A DNA stretch of 64,000 bases from Cyclobacteriaceae bacterium (GTDB lineage: Bacteria > Bacteroidota > Bacteroidia > Cytophagales > Cyclobacteriaceae). The translations under genes were made by a program, and so were the position numbers. Shown here piece by piece: positions 36,350 to 45,417 of the stretch. Positions within the stretch are counted from its first letter, which is position 1. Every line of letters begins with the position of its first letter. The stretch lies in NCBI GenBank assembly GCA_016786585.1, contig JAEUUI010000014.1, forward strand, positions 1 to 64,000, read 5' to 3'. Under the pieces are notes generated by a model. The model was not told the origin of the DNA and did no database searches. It saw only the letters and a list, made by a program, of their open reading frames with translations.

Positions 36350-36970
36350 ATGAGAAACCGAAAAGCGTTACCGCTCGTGTTGCTGGCGGTGCTGGCAGCA
36401 TACTCCATATTCTTATGGATTCAGCTGCGGCAACCGTACGGCAGAATTTCACTCGTAATTGTTCTGGCGGGCTTCGCGTTTAATTTAATCAGCAACCGCA
36501 AGCGCGCGCTGAGTCTTGTTTCACTTGCTGCCGCAGGCAGCGTGTTTGTACTTACAGCCGGCACCATGTTCATGATCAACAATCATAACAAACGCAAGCT
36601 GTTTGACATCGACACCACAGTAACCTTCCACAAGATCAGCTTCGAAGAAGCACAGGCAAAAGCCAAGGCTGAAAACAAAGTAATCTTTGTCGACTTCTAC
36701 ACCGCATGGTGTGTCCCATGCCTGGAGTTTACACAAAACGTACTCACTGATAAAGAAGTTGGTGACGCGATGAACAAGAGTTTCATCAGCCTGAAGTATG
36801 ATGCCGAAAAAGGTGATGGTATTGCGCTTGCTGAACGTTACAAAGTACGGGGCTATCCTACCCTGCTCGTGCTCGATGCCAATGGTAATGTGCTGGAAGA
36901 AGTAGGTGGCCAGTTTATTCCAAGGCGCGAACTCATGATTGAGACTGCCCGGAAGTATCAGAAAAACTAA
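36350..36970 (+). CDS. membrane-anchored thioredoxin-like protein
   Basis: A 206-aa protein with three N-terminal membrane segments (within residues 6-76) and a thioredoxin domain resembling the DsbD gamma domain or thioredoxin_7: VIFVDFYTAWCVPC with C121 and C124, then KYDAEKGDGIALAERYKVRGYPTLLVLD including the cis-Pro. It likely reduces or repairs disulfides in the envelope. It may be co-transcribed with the 23-aa microprotein just upstream. Confidence 0.9.
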   Translation: MRNRKALPLVLLAVLAAYSIFLWIQLRQPYGRISLVIVLAGFAFNLISNRKRALSLVSLAAAGSVFVLTAGTMFMINNHNKRKLFDIDTTVTFHKISFEEAQAKAKAENKVIFVDFYTAWCVPCLEFTQNVLTDKEVGDAMNKSFISLKYDAEKGDGIALAERYKVRGYPTLLVLDANGNVLEEVGGQFIPRRELMIETARKYQKN

Positions 36971-37087
36971 TCATCTAAACTATTAATACCTTTTCATACC
37001 TCCACAGTTCATGGGGAAGGTTGTTCGCTATCATCCGTGCTGCGATCAAATTTTTCAACTATCTACATAGCCTTTGCGCGCGGACGT

Positions 37088-37197
37088 CCACGAACAGCGC
37101 GGCGCAAACCGGGGAATGTGCGCGAGCAAGGCGGTCAGCAGAGCGGAGGTGCGCAGTGTTCGTGGCGCCCTTTTCTTTTCGGCGAGCAAAAGAAAAG
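37088..37197. repeat. structured GC-rich intergenic element
   Basis: An outer pair CCACGAACA (37088-37096) with TGTTCGTGG (37157-37165) continues inward as GCGC/GCGC with a 2-nt bulge. A separate perfect 10-bp hairpin CTTTTCTTTT/AAAAGAAAAG (37170-37179, 37188-37197) follows. Base composition is much more GC-rich than the flanks. The layout resembles interspersed non-coding repeats of Bacteroidota; only one copy is in the window. Confidence 0.5.
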
Positions 37198-37264
37198 TAA
37201 TGAGCTGTTCTGACAAGTTGAAAATTGCACTTCACCGAAGCAGTTATCTTCCTATCTTTCTGTT

Positions 37265-38056
37265 ATGAAAAACTTCATGCTGGTTCTCTGCCTGGTGGCG
37301 TTCGCGTGTACACCTGAGCCGAAACACACACCCATTGCCAACACTAAAATTTTAGTGATCCTCGCCCACCCTGACGATGAAACGGCTGTTGCGCCCGTGT
37401 TGGCGAAATACGCTGGCGATCATGACGTGTATCTCGCCCTTGCTACCGATGGCCGGTATGGCTACCGCGAACATGCGGGAATTCCGAAAGGTGATTCACT
37501 GGTTGCGGTGCGCAAGAAAGAAGCTGAATGTTCGTGTCGGGCGATGGGCATTCATCCACCAATTTTGTTAGGCTTTCATGACGGTTCAGGAATGGTTACC
37601 GGCATTGGCGAATACTTTCGGCAAACCGAAGCGATGCGCGAAAAAGTAAAATCAACCATTGCAGAAATCGATCCGGGCATGATCATCACGTTCGGGCCGG
37701 ATGGCGACACCGGTCATCTCGATCACCGCGGCATTGGCGACATTACCACCGAAGTTGTTTTACGTGAAGGCTGGTATGAAAAGTATCCCGTGTTTTACAT
37801 CGGCTGGACGAAAGACAAACTCGTGAGCTTGCCACAGAACGATGCCGTTAACACCGCTGATGAAAGCTACCTGAACATCCGCATTCCGTATAGCCAGGCT
37901 GAAGAAGAAAAACTTTATGCAGTGATTAAATGCCATAAAAGTCAGTTCTCACCTTCCGAGACAACCGACTGGATTGAAACAGAGAAAAAAGATACTGTTA
38001 ACGTAGCCTACTTCCGGCAGCTTACGCTGGATACCAGGGTGAGGGGAGATTTTTGA
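37265..38056 (+). CDS. PIG-L family deacetylase, lipoprotein
   Basis: A 263-aa predicted lipoprotein (lipobox LVAFAC, Cys about residue 15) with the PIG-L/LmbE fold: metal-binding AHPDDE near residue 37 and HLDHRG further on supply the zinc ligands and base. Family members N-deacetylate GlcNAc-containing lipids, mycothiol or antibiotic precursors. Substrate unknown. TATCTTTCT lies only a few bases before the ATG, suggesting a very short leader. Confidence 0.87.
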   Translation: MKNFMLVLCLVAFACTPEPKHTPIANTKILVILAHPDDETAVAPVLAKYAGDHDVYLALATDGRYGYREHAGIPKGDSLVAVRKKEAECSCRAMGIHPPILLGFHDGSGMVTGIGEYFRQTEAMREKVKSTIAEIDPGMIITFGPDGDTGHLDHRGIGDITTEVVLREGWYEKYPVFYIGWTKDKLVSLPQNDAVNTADESYLNIRIPYSQAEEEKLYAVIKCHKSQFSPSETTDWIETEKKDTVNVAYFRQLTLDTRVRGDF

Positions 38057-38108
38057 TCCGGAGGCGTAAAGAGCCGTTAGAAATCTTGCGGTAAAAAATA
38101 CCCGATCT

Positions 38109-38297
38109 TCAGGAATTGAGAATGAAAAATACTGCCGGAAGAATAATAGTAAACACTACAACAAGAAAGACTATCCCAATAACAAAATTTAATCGGTCAT
38201 TTTTGTCGTCATAGAAATTCATGAACGAGCCTTTAAAGCCTGAAAAGATCCACCTTGAGAACGCACCTAGAGCTTTTAAAATTTCAACGTTTTCCAT
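38109..38297 (-). CDS. small membrane protein, unknown
   Basis: A 62-aa protein: an amphipathic N-terminal half with several aromatic residues and one strong transmembrane segment near the C-terminus (FVIGIVFLVVVFTIILPAVFF). Composition is more AT-rich than neighbours. No family recognised. It lies 156 nt downstream of another small membrane-protein gene on the same strand. Confidence 0.5.
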   Translation of the reverse strand: MENVEILKALGAFSRWIFSGFKGSFMNFYDDKNDRLNFVIGIVFLVVVFTIILPAVFFILNS

Positions 38298-38453
38298 GTG
38301 ATATCAGGAGACTACTGAGGTGACCAATCATTTGAGCCTTCTCATACTTTTTAGAATTTTAAAACATCTTGCGAGTCAATATGCCGGAAGCATTCAATTT
38401 CAAATTGAAAGTTTATTTAAAAACCGGCAGCCTGTGCGGACTGATGATAACTA

Positions 38454-38843
38454 TCACTTCACAAAATAAGATTCTGAATCAGCCTCCTGCTCCAGATAAT
38501 AAAATGATTTTTGGTCAATCCTCAGTTTAACCATCCGGTTTCCAAAAAAACGATACTTTTTCATGAATTTCACTTGTTCAATAGGGATTTCATTACTCAT
38601 TAAAAGCGTACCGAATAAGATCACACTCCGTTGAACGTCCAGCCTGACATGAATCACCTTATTAATAAAAAAAACTAGTACGGCCCCTACAATACTAGTC
38701 AAAGGCACCAGAAAAAAGAAAAGAGTTTCATCCGGTAGCAACGTTGCCTTATACAAAAGAAACGTAAAAAAGGAAATACCAAAGACGAGTATCAGTATCC
38801 CTATGTAATACATGAGTTTTGAGGAAATATCTTTGTATCTCAT
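38454..38843 (-). CDS. two-TM membrane protein with PH-like tail, unknown
   Basis: A 129-aa protein with two membrane segments (about residues 10-32 and 40-62) followed by about 65 residues of alternating beta pattern (IHVRLDVQRSVILFGTLL, MVKLRIDQKSFYYLEQEAD) that suggests a bacterial PH/YdbT-like fold. No name can be given. The AT-rich composition, shared with the 62-aa gene downstream, hints at acquired DNA. Confidence 0.55.
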   Translation of the reverse strand: MRYKDISSKLMYYIGILILVFGISFFTFLLYKATLLPDETLFFFLVPLTSIVGAVLVFFINKVIHVRLDVQRSVILFGTLLMSNEIPIEQVKFMKKYRFFGNRMVKLRIDQKSFYYLEQEADSESYFVK

Positions 38844-38995
38844 TCCTGGTTTCTCTGTGATGTAATCATTGAAGTATTTTTTTCCGTGACGATTGTTTTC
38901 GAACTTCTCTCTGCAACATGGGCTTTATTGCAGAAACACGCCGAATTTACGCAAACGAGCCAAAACATGCGGGTTTTTTAATTTTTTCGCACCCG

Positions 38996-39024
38996 TGCAA
39001 CCTGTGGCACCGTTATGGCATCTT
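38996..39024 (+). promoter_or_regulatory. candidate ECF-type promoter of the sigma operon
   Basis: GCAACC (38996-39001) lies about 16 nt before CATCTTA (39018-39024), 17 nt from the sigma ATG. A GCAACC -35 element is the kind expected for an autoregulated ECF sigma factor. The -10 assignment is weak. Confidence 0.35.
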
Positions 39025-39041
39025 ACAGGCGACCAACTTAA

Positions 39042-39623
39042 ATGGATTTCAAAATTTACCGGGCTAACGAACAGGAGCTTATTCAAGGATGCCGCCGGGG
39101 CGACCGTGCGGCCCAGAAGCGCCTGTACGATACATTCTCGCCCAAAATGTATGCGCTTTGCTGCCGGTATGTGAAGGATTCCATGGAAGCGGAAGATGTG
39201 CTGGTAACGGCCTTCACAAAAATCCTTGACAAGATCGATCAATATAAAAGTGAAGGAAGTTTTGAGGGTTGGATCCGCAGGGTGGTGGTCAATGAAGCAC
39301 TCACCTGGTTGCGCAGAAACCGTAACATGTACCTGGAGCTGGAACTGGAGGCTGCCGATTACGAACCCGATTACAAATCATTGAGCGATCACCTCGAAGC
39401 GGAGGACCTGATGACGATGATCAACGAACTCCCCTCGGGGTATCGCATCGTCTTTAACCTGTATGCCATCGATGGCTACTCGCACAAGGAAATTGCCGAT
39501 CAGCTCGGCATCAGCGAGAACACTTCGAAATCGCAACTCAGTCGCGCACGCGCATGTTTACAAAAGCTATTAACGGACAACGATTGGAAAACAAACCAAC
39601 AACGTCATGACATCACAACCTGA
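39042..39623 (+). CDS. ECF-type RNA polymerase sigma-70 factor
   Basis: A 193-aa sigma factor. Region 2 reads FSPKMYALCCRYVKDSMEAEDVLVTAF with the following FEGWIRRVVVNEALTWLRR; region 4 reads LPSGYRIVFNLYAIDGYSHKEIADQLGISENTSKSQL. This is the Bacteroidota RpoE-like group. The next gene starts 17 nt before its stop and encodes the likely anti-sigma factor. Confidence 0.94.
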   Translation: MDFKIYRANEQELIQGCRRGDRAAQKRLYDTFSPKMYALCCRYVKDSMEAEDVLVTAFTKILDKIDQYKSEGSFEGWIRRVVVNEALTWLRRNRNMYLELELEAADYEPDYKSLSDHLEAEDLMTMINELPSGYRIVFNLYAIDGYSHKEIADQLGISENTSKSQLSRARACLQKLLTDNDWKTNQQRHDITT

Positions 39624-40305
39624 TAAATTGTTTCGCGAGAAGCTGGAAAACTTTCAGCGCCCCGCTCCTGCTGCCGCATGGGACCGGATCGAAAAAAATC
39701 TTTCGAAGCCATCCCGTGCAATTATATGGCTTCGGATCGCTGCCGGTATTGCAATACTGGCCACCGCTGCTGTATTGGTTTGGCCAGCCGGAAAAAATCC
39801 GGAAGCCCTTGCCGAAACAAAAAATAAACCTGTTGTAACGCCTGTCGACACGGTTAAGGAATCCCAAATGAAAAAAGAGGATACCGTTAACAAACAACAA
39901 ACTCCCGGTAAGAAAAAAATTGTTCGCGATGTGGTACCAACAATCAATCATCAACCGGCAGCAAGGGTTGAAACGCCTGTTCAAAAATCAGAACAGGCAG
40001 TAAACGATTCTATTGCTATCAATCCCGTTTCACAACCAAAAGAACTGGTTGCAGAAATCGTTACACCGGTGAAAGCTGAATCATCCAATACAATTGTTTA
40101 CACGAACCGTGAAGTGAATGCAAAATTCTTAAAGAAAAAGTTATCGCCTGAAGCAACGCCCGAAGATAAAGACGCATCTGGAATACAGAAGCTGATCGGA
40201 CTTGCTTACGCTGCAAAAAATTCAGAAGGTGGCCTGGCTGATCTCCGGCAAAAGAAAGATGATTTTCTGGCGCTGAGCTTCGGTAAAAAGAAAAGCGAGA
40301 ACTAA
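39607..40305 (+). CDS. putative anti-sigma factor, single-span membrane protein
   Basis: A 232-aa protein: a short cytoplasmic N-terminus (FREKLENFQRPAPAAAWDRIEKNL, a pattern common in anti-sigma proteins beside such ECF factors), one transmembrane segment (IIWLRIAAGIAILATAAVLVW), and a Lys/Pro/Thr-rich, low-complexity periplasmic part. It should hold the sigma factor at the membrane until a signal arrives. The start overlaps the sigma gene by 17 nt; its stop overlaps the next start as TAATG. Confidence 0.78.
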   Translation: MTSQPDKLFREKLENFQRPAPAAAWDRIEKNLSKPSRAIIWLRIAAGIAILATAAVLVWPAGKNPEALAETKNKPVVTPVDTVKESQMKKEDTVNKQQTPGKKKIVRDVVPTINHQPAARVETPVQKSEQAVNDSIAINPVSQPKELVAEIVTPVKAESSNTIVYTNREVNAKFLKKKLSPEATPEDKDASGIQKLIGLAYAAKNSEGGLADLRQKKDDFLALSFGKKKSEN

Positions 40306-41309
40306 TGAACGACCGTATGAAAAAAAATTTGACCCTCACGATTATCCTGTTTACTACGCTAACAACTTTCGCACAGAAAACCGACACGGTTGTAGTGGAG
40401 CTGGCTAAAACCAGTCGCATGGTGTTTACCATCCGCGACAAGAGCGATCTTGAGCAACTCCGCCAGTACGATTTCCAGGCAATGTTTGACGATATTCTCA
40501 ATCGCCTTGAAAAGAACGACAGTGTGGTTGTTGTTGTGAACCCAAGTGAAAAGACCGATGCCGTAGCAACCGATGTAACACCCAGCGACTTTAACGTATA
40601 TCACAACGATGAAGACGATGACGATGACAACGATAACGATGATGATTACTTGCGTCACAAACACCGTCATCGCACGCGCCAGGCATTTAATGTCGACCTG
40701 GGTTTGAACAGTTACCTGCAGGATGGAAAATTTCCGGATGAAGAAGGTCAGCCGTATGCCACCCGGCCGTGGGGATCGTGGTATCTTGGATTGAATTCCG
40801 TGCAACGCACCTCCGTTACCAACAACTTTTATGTTGAGTGGGCATTGGGTGTAAGCTGGAACATTTTCCGGTTCCAAAACGATAACACGATTGTTGTAAA
40901 AGATGATGAAGGTGTAAGCTTCGAGGAAGACTTCCGCGATGTATCATTCATCAAGAGCAAGCTCGGAGTAACGTACCTCAATGTATCGGCTGTGCCCATG
41001 TTCAGCTTTGGTGAAGATCGTGGGGGCAGACGATGGAGAACATACAATTCAGGCTTTCGGCTTGGTATCGGCCCGTATGCAGGCTACCGCATCGGAAGCT
41101 GGGCGCGCCAGGTATACAAAGACGAAGATGGCGATCGCCAGCGTGAACGCAACCGCGATAACTTTTACCTCAATAACTTCCGCTATGGCTTGCGTATGCA
41201 GATTGGGGTTCGCTCGGCCGACTTCTTCATCAACTATGATATGAACGAATTGTTTGCCACCGGCAAAGGACCGAAACTTAATGCCTTCAGCTTTGGAGTA
41301 ACATTCTGA
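40305..41309 (+). CDS. outer-membrane beta-barrel protein of the sigma operon
   Basis: A 334-aa exported protein with signal sequence KKNLTLTIILFTTLTTFAQ (ATG at 40305 or at 40317). After a periplasmic segment comes a run rich in Asp/Asn (about residues 104-117) immediately followed by a His/Arg/Lys cluster (LRHKHRHRTRQ), then a beta-barrel (FNVDLGLNSYL to a terminal AFSFGVTF). It overlaps the anti-sigma stop by 1 nt and is probably part of the same envelope-sensing unit. Confidence 0.78.
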   Translation: MNDRMKKNLTLTIILFTTLTTFAQKTDTVVVELAKTSRMVFTIRDKSDLEQLRQYDFQAMFDDILNRLEKNDSVVVVVNPSEKTDAVATDVTPSDFNVYHNDEDDDDDNDNDDDYLRHKHRHRTRQAFNVDLGLNSYLQDGKFPDEEGQPYATRPWGSWYLGLNSVQRTSVTNNFYVEWALGVSWNIFRFQNDNTIVVKDDEGVSFEEDFRDVSFIKSKLGVTYLNVSAVPMFSFGEDRGGRRWRTYNSGFRLGIGPYAGYRIGSWARQVYKDEDGDRQRERNRDNFYLNNFRYGLRMQIGVRSADFFINYDMNELFATGKGPKLNAFSFGVTF

Positions 41310-41337
41310 CGATACTCTTTACTATTAATGACGGAAT

Positions 41338-41362
41338 ATGCCGGCCCTGAAAAAGCCGGCAT
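41338..41362 (+). terminator. hairpin terminator of the sigma operon
   Basis: An 8-bp stem ATGCCGGC/GCCGGCAT (arms 41338-41345 and 41355-41362) is followed by GTTTCATTT. It begins 29 nt after the last stop of the operon. Confidence 0.6.
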
Positions 41363-41438
41363 GTTTCATTTCGGCCCACCCGGTTTCCAAACAAAATACC
41401 CGGTCGAATTTGCTATTTTGCGGGGCTAACGCTCACTC

Positions 41439-43889
41439 ATGAAAAAAATCAATTTCGTCCGGAACGTATTCCCGCATCTGATTGCCGTTGTCGCTTTTTT
41501 CCTTGTCACGGTTTTCTTTTTTAACCCGATATTTTTCGAAAACAAAACACTTGTTCAGCACGACATTGCACAATCCATCGCGGGCTCAAAAGCGCTTGCC
41601 GACTACCGTGAGCAAACCGGTGAGGAAGGCTTGTGGGCGCCTGGCATGTATAGTGGTATGCCCGCGTATATGGTGAGTGTGCAGTGGGGCAACGAAGCGA
41701 TTGGTTTGATCAAGCGCGTACTCACACTTTCACTCCCCCACCCGGTCTCTAATATTTTCCTGGCATTCATTTGCTATTACATCATGCTTCTGGCGTTCGG
41801 CATACGGCCGTATCTCGCGATAGCGGGAGCATTTGCCTTCGGACTTTCTTCATTTATGATCATCGGCCTGGGAGCCGGGCACAATGCACGAATCGGTGCC
41901 ACGGCTTTGGTACCGTTAGTAATTGCCGGTATTCATTTAACATTCTCCGGTAAACGCGTTTTAGGATTTGGCGTAACCGGGGCTGCCCTTGCACTTCATC
42001 TGCGTGAGAATCACCTGCAGGTAACGTATTACATGATTCTGATTGTGTTAGGATACGGTCTGATGCAATTGATTGTGGCCATCCGCGACAAGAAAGTAGT
42101 TGACTTTGCCAAGAATGTTGGCATTCTCATCCCTGCCGCGCTGCTGGCGGCCGGAACCTTCTTCGGACAATTATGGGCCGTTAAGGAATATACAACCTAC
42201 TCTGCCCGTGGTAAAAATGAACTGAGTACTCCGGCACAAACCAACGTGGCACCGGCAAGCGGCATGAACCGCGATAAAGCGTTTGAATACAGTAATGGTA
42301 TTCTGGAACCGATTACGTTCCTGATTCCAAATTTCTATGGCGGAAGCAGCCAGGAGTATCTTGTTCAAAATCAAAAAAGTGAAACATACCAGGCGCTGGT
42401 AAACTCCGGCAACAACGAGCAGGCCAACCAGCTTGCAGCTTATACTAGTCCGTATTGGGGAACACAACCGTTGGCCGCTCCTTACTATGGCAGTGCCATA
42501 ATCGTATTGCTTTTTGTTGTCGGACTTTTGTTTGCCGAACGGAAATATGTATGGTGGCTGGTGAGCATCAGCGCATTTGCCATTGTGTTGAGCTGGGGTA
42601 AAAATTTCGAATCGTTCAACTACTTTTTGTTCGATCACCTGCCGGGATACAACAAGTTCCGTTCCGTGACTTTCGCGTTGTCGATGGCGTTTTTGGCAAT
42701 GCCCTTGCTGGGATTGATGGGACTTGAGAGATTATTTGAAAAAGGAATTACTGCCGAAACAAAGAAGAAACTTTGGATTGCGTTCGGTGTAACCGGAGGG
42801 GTATGCCTGTTGCTGTTGGTGTTTGGCGGAATGTTCAGCTTTATGCGCGAGGGTGAGGAGAATCTTCCGAACTGGTTCTTAAGTGCGTTACGCGAAGATC
42901 GGAAGTCCCTCATGCGAAGTGACGCATTCCGGTCGCTGGCATTCATTGCCGCGATATTTATCATTATTTATTTCAACCTGATCAAAAAGGTTTCTCCGTG
43001 GATCGTATGTGGATTTATTGCCTTTATGGTAATGATCGATCTGACGATCATCGACAAGCGTTACTTCGCTAAAGAAAACTACAAGCGCAAGCGCGAAGCT
43101 GTGTTTGCCTTACAACCTTCTGAAGAGCAGGTTTTAAAAGATAAAAGTTACTATCGCGTATACAACGCCGAAAATGGCGGCCGGGCTTCATACTTCTTTA
43201 ATTCGGTAACCGGGTATCATGGCGCGATTCTGCGCAGGTACCAGGATTTGATGGATTCGTGTCTATACGCTGATATGGGAAGACTTTCGGCAGATGCGCA
43301 AACCGGCAAGTTCAATTTTGCGAACTACAGCACGCTGAACATGCTTAACTGTAAGTACATTATTTATGGCGAACAGGCTAATGCCTACCTGGTGAACGAT
43401 GCCACTCCGGGCCCGGCATGGTTTGTTCAGGATGTGGTAAGTGTGAACTCACCGAATGAAGAACTTGCAAAAATCAACGGCATTGATACGCGGAAGACAG
43501 CCTTGATCGATACATCGAAATTCAAGGCGCCAACCTTTCAATTTGATTCAACTGCAACCCTCGTGAACCTGGAGCATACACCACGGTATCTTAAATATGA
43601 GTCGCAGTCGCAGGTGAACGGGCTGGGTGTGTTTTCTGAAATCTACTATCCGGACGGATGGATCGCGACCATTGATGGAAAAGAAACCTCAATCATGCGT
43701 GTTGATTATGTACTCCGCGCACTGGAAGTTCCGGCAGGTAAACATACGATCGAGTTCAAATTCGAACCACGTGCCTACACGGTGGGTAATAAAGTTACTA
43801 CGGCCTGTTCATGGATTATGCTGCTGGTACTACTCGGAAGCATTGGATGGACTCTTAGAAAAGAACCCAACGATACGGTAGCTGCTTAA
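41439..43889 (+). CDS. YfhO-family membrane protein
   Basis: An 816-aa multi-span protein with about 12-13 membrane segments and a C-terminal periplasmic beta domain (GVFSEIYYPDGWIATIDG, VLRALEVPAGKHTIEFKF), the landmark of YfhO. Early segments contain AFAFGLSSFMIIGLGAGHNARIG and HLRENHLQVTYY. The family is GT-C-like; characterised Firmicute members take part in glycosylating lipoteichoic acid or related polymers, so a role in surface glycan modification is likely (inference). It is a single gene. Confidence 0.9.
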   Translation: MKKINFVRNVFPHLIAVVAFFLVTVFFFNPIFFENKTLVQHDIAQSIAGSKALADYREQTGEEGLWAPGMYSGMPAYMVSVQWGNEAIGLIKRVLTLSLPHPVSNIFLAFICYYIMLLAFGIRPYLAIAGAFAFGLSSFMIIGLGAGHNARIGATALVPLVIAGIHLTFSGKRVLGFGVTGAALALHLRENHLQVTYYMILIVLGYGLMQLIVAIRDKKVVDFAKNVGILIPAALLAAGTFFGQLWAVKEYTTYSARGKNELSTPAQTNVAPASGMNRDKAFEYSNGILEPITFLIPNFYGGSSQEYLVQNQKSETYQALVNSGNNEQANQLAAYTSPYWGTQPLAAPYYGSAIIVLLFVVGLLFAERKYVWWLVSISAFAIVLSWGKNFESFNYFLFDHLPGYNKFRSVTFALSMAFLAMPLLGLMGLERLFEKGITAETKKKLWIAFGVTGGVCLLLLVFGGMFSFMREGEENLPNWFLSALREDRKSLMRSDAFRSLAFIAAIFIIIYFNLIKKVSPWIVCGFIAFMVMIDLTIIDKRYFAKENYKRKREAVFALQPSEEQVLKDKSYYRVYNAENGGRASYFFNSVTGYHGAILRRYQDLMDSCLYADMGRLSADAQTGKFNFANYSTLNMLNCKYIIYGEQANAYLVNDATPGPAWFVQDVVSVNSPNEELAKINGIDTRKTALIDTSKFKAPTFQFDSTATLVNLEHTPRYLKYESQSQVNGLGVFSEIYYPDGWIATIDGKETSIMRVDYVLRALEVPAGKHTIEFKFEPRAYTVGNKVTTACSWIMLLVLLGSIGWTLRKEPNDTVAA

Positions 43890-43996
43890 GGTTTAAGATC
43901 TAAAGTTTAAGGTTCAACCTTCGACAAGCCCAGGTTGACATTTGTTTTGAACGTTGAACAAAAATCCAGCGATAGATTCGATCGTCTGTAAGAAAT

Positions 43997-44509
43997 TTAT
44001 CTTCCGAAATCGTCCTGCAGACGAACGATGTCACTTTCATCAGATGGATTTTGTGCATCGGTATGTTGCCAGATTTCGGCAACAACGCCCCATTCGTTCA
44101 GCCCCATCAGCCGGTGACGCTGGCCTTGAGCAAGCCGGATTTCATCTCCGGGCTTCAGGTGCGTAGTATCTTTTTCTTCATCGGTCATGCTCGTAACAAC
44201 GCCAACTTTGCCGGAAACTGCACGCCAGATTTCTGCCCGTCTGAAATGATATTGCCACGATAAGCGTTTCTTTGGTTCAACTACCAGAATCTTCGGACTT
44301 AGCTTTCCGCTGATCCGCAGCGATGACAAATCCACACCCGGAAAAAATAACTCTGCGAACTGCTTCGCCTGGGATTCATCGATCACAAAAAAACCACCCC
44401 ATGGGCGTGTGAAGTCATTTGATACCACCTTCAGGTTTAATCCATCCAGGTAATTGGCGATCTCTTCAAATACGGCTTTACGCTCGCTGCTCTTTAGTTG
44501 GAATTCCAT
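43997..44509 (-). CDS. cupin protein resembling mannose-6-phosphate isomerase
   Basis: A 170-aa protein. N-terminal helix (MEFQLKSSERKAVFEEIANYL), then a cupin barrel with RPWGGFFVIDE, LSPKILVVEPKKRLSWQYHFRRAEIWRAVSGKVGV and LAQGQRHRL. Relatives are annotated as type II mannose-6-phosphate isomerases or, in Bacteroidota, phosphoheptose isomerase. In this PUL it probably turns mannose-6-phosphate into fructose-6-phosphate. It starts 11 nt after the ROK kinase stop and is the last gene of the operon. Confidence 0.75.
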   Translation of the reverse strand: MEFQLKSSERKAVFEEIANYLDGLNLKVVSNDFTRPWGGFFVIDESQAKQFAELFFPGVDLSSLRISGKLSPKILVVEPKKRLSWQYHFRRAEIWRAVSGKVGVVTSMTDEEKDTTHLKPGDEIRLAQGQRHRLMGLNEWGVVAEIWQHTDAQNPSDESDIVRLQDDFGR

Positions 44510-44520
44510 AGGTGTATAAC

Positions 44521-45399
44521 TTATAATATTGTTTTCGATTCAAAAAGACTGGCTGCGCCTAAAATGGCCGCTTCTTCGCCAAGCTCGGCACGGACAATCG
44601 GAACGGTAATATTCCGCCCAGCAAGCTGAGCTGTTAAATCCTCCATAAAAAGTGAAGAACACTGTGCAATGTTTCCGCCCATCACAATCACTTGCGGCTT
44701 CTCGGCACGTACAAATCCCTCTAAAAACACCACGAGATTTTTTACAAACTCTTTGAAGATGTTTTTCACCTGCTCATCCGACCCATGTAAATCAGCAAGT
44801 GTTTTCACATCTTTTACCGTATTACCGGTTAATTCGCTGTATCGCTTTACAAACCAGCGGGTAGAAAAATATTCATCGGCTATGCTGTCCATAAACGGTG
44901 CCGGGCCCAGGTTTGCATCGTGGGTTATGCCATGATGATGCATCGCACTGCCGGTTCCGGTTCCGAGCGTGATTCCGATTACATCCTGATATCCCCTGGC
45001 TGCACCATAATACACTTCACCGCGCAGAAAACACGCGGCATCGTTCATCATTAAAATTGAAGTTTCCGGAATGCTCAACCGTTTCGAAAGAATTTCTTTC
45101 ACATTAAGCTTGTAGAGTGCTTCATATTTGTCAAGACCCCTGATCAGCGAAATGCCGTTAGCATAATCAAACGGACCGGGCATCGCAATCCCGATCCTTT
45201 TACTTTTTACCGGGTGAGCCTGAAATGTATCGTCAATGGCCTTCGTCCAGATATCGAGGATTTCCTCGGCTGTTCCCTTTGAATTTACACGCACGCGGAG
45301 GTAAGAATCGGGAACAAATTTCCTGGTTGCTTCGTCCACCAGCGCTGCCGTTAAGTGCGAGCCGCCAATGTCAATCCCCAGAACGATAGCGTCTTTCAT
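44521..45399 (-). CDS. ROK-family sugar kinase
   Basis: A 292-aa ASKHA-fold kinase: phosphate loop GIDIGGSHLTAALVDE, catalytic Asp in MMNDAACFLRGE, and adenosine loop GITLGTGTGSAM. The zinc-binding CxCGxxGCxE motif found in many ROK kinases is absent; the region reads NLGPAPFMDS. It should phosphorylate a hexose, most simply mannose or glucose released by the GH130 enzyme. It is 18 nt from the preceding gene and 11 nt from the cupin gene. Confidence 0.88.
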   Translation of the reverse strand: MKDAIVLGIDIGGSHLTAALVDEATRKFVPDSYLRVRVNSKGTAEEILDIWTKAIDDTFQAHPVKSKRIGIAMPGPFDYANGISLIRGLDKYEALYKLNVKEILSKRLSIPETSILMMNDAACFLRGEVYYGAARGYQDVIGITLGTGTGSAMHHHGITHDANLGPAPFMDSIADEYFSTRWFVKRYSELTGNTVKDVKTLADLHGSDEQVKNIFKEFVKNLVVFLEGFVRAEKPQVIVMGGNIAQCSSLFMEDLTAQLAGRNITVPIVRAELGEEAAILGAASLFESKTIL

Positions 45400-45417
45400 A
45401 AATCAAAAAGCCCAAAA

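Noticed and set aside
37074-37268. 64-aa open frame on the plus strand
   Set aside because: It runs through the structured GC-rich element, has no start signal and codes for an Arg/Ser-rich peptide without pattern; the open frame is explained by composition.
43890-43996. Partly palindromic AAGGTTcAACCTT and TTGAACGTTGAAC sequences between convergent YfhO and cupin genes
   Set aside because: Could be a bidirectional terminator but the pairing is short and interrupted; not strong enough to annotate.
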